The notes beneath the pieces are model-generated. The model saw nothing but the letters and a program-made list of their open reading frames with translations, was not told where the DNA came from and did no database searches. A stretch of DNA of 64,000 nt from Lacisediminihabitans changchengi. GTDB taxonomy: Bacteria > Actinomycetota > Actinomycetes > Actinomycetales > Microbacteriaceae. Below, one piece after another: positions 62,999 to 64,000 of this stretch. Location of the stretch: positions 1 through 64,000 of the forward strand of contig NZ_JAEPES010000004.1 in NCBI RefSeq assembly GCF_016634425.1, in the 5' to 3' direction. The translations under genes were made by a program, and so were the position numbers. Position 1 is the stretch's first letter. Each line of letters opens with the position of its first letter.

Positions 62999-64000
62999 AT
63001 GTTTGACAGCGTTAGCCCCCTCCAAGTAGTCGAGATCTGTGCCGGAGCCGGAGGCCAATCGTTAGGGCTTCATCGGGCTGGCTTCGGACATTCATTAGCT
63101 GTTGAGCTTGATCCTTTCGCAGCCGCCACCTTGCGCGCGAACACCACCTGGAAAGTCGCCGAAGGCGATGTCGCGGACCTTGAACTTTGGAACCCTGCTG
63201 ACTACGCCGGGATAGATCTGCTTGCTGGTGGCGTTCCGTGCCCACCATTCTCCATCGCCGGAAAGCAGCTAGGTTCGTCTGACGAGCGCGATCTTTTCGC
63301 GTGGGCCGTCGAACAAGTGGGCGTCATGCGGCCCCGCGCCGTGCTCTTGGAAAATGTTCGCGGCCTCGGAACAAACAGATTTGCGGGCTATCGCCAACGG
63401 GTGCTGGATCGCTTGGCGGAATTTGGATACTCGGCCGACTGGAGGCTCCTGAATTCTTCCGACCACGGCGTCCCGCAGCTTCGCCCTCGGTTCGTTCTTG
63501 TCGCCATGCAGCCCGAGGACGCGGCGTACTTCCGCTGGCCCGAGCCAAGCCCGTCGGAGGTCACGGTTGGAACCCTTCTGCGCGATCTAATGGCCGCAAA
63601 CGGCTGGCCTCACGTTGATGCGTGGGTCGAACTCGCCAACGGGATTGGTCCCACCCTCGTTGGCGGAAGCAAGAAGCACGGAGGCGCCGATCTCGGCCCT
63701 ACCAGAGCAAAGGCCGGGTGGGCGAAGCTGGGCGTAGACGGGAAAGGTATCGCTGACAGCGCACCCGGCCCAGACGCACCGCACCCGTCAGTTACCCCAC
63801 CGAAGCTCACGATCCAGATGGTCGCTCGGCTCCAGGGCTGGAATAGCGAATCCGAGTGGGCATTTGCCGGTCGCAAGACCGCGCAGTATCGCCAGATTGG
63901 AAATGCTTTCCCGCCGCCGGTCGCCGAGGCCGTAGGGCGTTCTATCCGTTCGGCGCTTCTGCACGAGGGCATGCCTCACGAGGTACCCGAGCTAAGCGCA
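62999..64000 (+). CDS. DNA (cytosine-5) methyltransferase, 3' end outside the window
   Basis: The frame from ATG 62999 stays open to the end of the window (334 codons). It shows C5-methyltransferase motifs in order: I (EICAGAGGQSLGLHRAG), IV with the catalytic Cys (GGVPCPPFSIAGKQ), VI (LLENVRG), VIII (RPRFVLVAM) and X (RQIGNAFPPPVAEAVG). A TAGCCT hexamer ends seven bases before the ATG, suggesting a leaderless transcript. It would protect DNA from the divergent HNH nuclease. The true C-terminus is cut off. Confidence 0.93.
   Translation, partial: MFDSVSPLQVVEICAGAGGQSLGLHRAGFGHSLAVELDPFAAATLRANTTWKVAEGDVADLELWNPADYAGIDLLAGGVPCPPFSIAGKQLGSSDERDLFAWAVEQVGVMRPRAVLLENVRGLGTNRFAGYRQRVLDRLAEFGYSADWRLLNSSDHGVPQLRPRFVLVAMQPEDAAYFRWPEPSPSEVTVGTLLRDLMAANGWPHVDAWVELANGIGPTLVGGSKKHGGADLGPTRAKAGWAKLGVDGKGIADSAPGPDAPHPSVTPPKLTIQMVARLQGWNSESEWAFAGRKTAQYRQIGNAFPPPVAEAVGRSIRSALLHEGMPHEVPELSA

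Overview
The window looks like chromosomal DNA of a high-GC actinobacterium, most probably a member of the Microbacteriaceae. The evidence is very high GC with GC-rich third codon positions, an actinobacterial gene set (mycothiol synthase MshD, a GlnR-type orphan regulator, CarD, a DtxR/IdeR iron regulator, SenX3-RegX3, a SigK/RskA-like pair, DUF3263/LytR_C, DUF2530/DUF3027), several apparently leaderless genes, and a family of short palindromic intergenic repeats. The species cannot be named from the sequence alone.

Layout. 1-2.1 kb is a small insertion-sequence zone: the tail of an IS3 OrfB and a complete IS110 transposase next to a hypothetical gene whose stop codon lies at the IS edge. 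2.1-7.4 kb is accessory: an anchored DUF1524/HNH protein, a Na+/H+ antiporter, a Fic protein with a palindromic putative operator and a stand-alone HNH nuclease, all separated by palindromic repeats. 7.4-13.2 kb holds IdeR (apparently starting at ATT, with its own iron box), SerC, DUF2530, a very acidic DUF3027 protein, a cold-shock protein and a helicase-associated protein. 13.2-16.8 kb is an Asp23 (alkaline-shock) envelope cluster built around an ECF sigma factor. 16.9-23.2 kb carries an XPB-type helicase, RibD-like and FolP-like enzymes, a PhoP/PhoR-like two-component system and an orphan WXG100 protein. 23.3-31 kb holds GroEL with two CIRCE operators, a YtrA-type regulator with a membrane protein, CspA, LytR_C/DUF3263 proteins, MsrB, a nitroreductase and a DMT transporter.

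31.0-33.4 kb is a 2.3-kb integrase-less prophage remnant inserted in a tRNA-Thr gene. It is bounded by a 45-bp direct repeat of the tRNA 3' end and contains a head-tail adaptor, a 5'-truncated capsid gene and a degenerate tRNA. 33.4-35.5 kb has small genes, tandem repeats and a DsbA-like protein. 35.7-43.3 kb has a sugar-importer ATPase, a DUF4032 protein and the conserved rlmB-cysS-ispDF-carD block divergent from a lipoprotein gene.

43.4-59.5 kb is dominated by phosphate genes: regX3-senX3 divergent from phoU, then gpmA, ygfZ-like, nitrobindin-like, glnR, mshD, ppk-mutT and pstSCAB. PHO-box-like 11-bp-phased direct repeats precede phoU, ppk and pstS, so uptake (PstSCAB), storage (Ppk), the signalling brake (PhoU) and the regulator pair probably form one regulon. 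59.5-61.9 kb holds a sigma/anti-sigma pair and a conserved hypothetical gene. The window ends with tRNA-Lys followed by a putative type II restriction-modification pair: an HNH nuclease divergent from a C5-cytosine methyltransferase that runs off the right edge.
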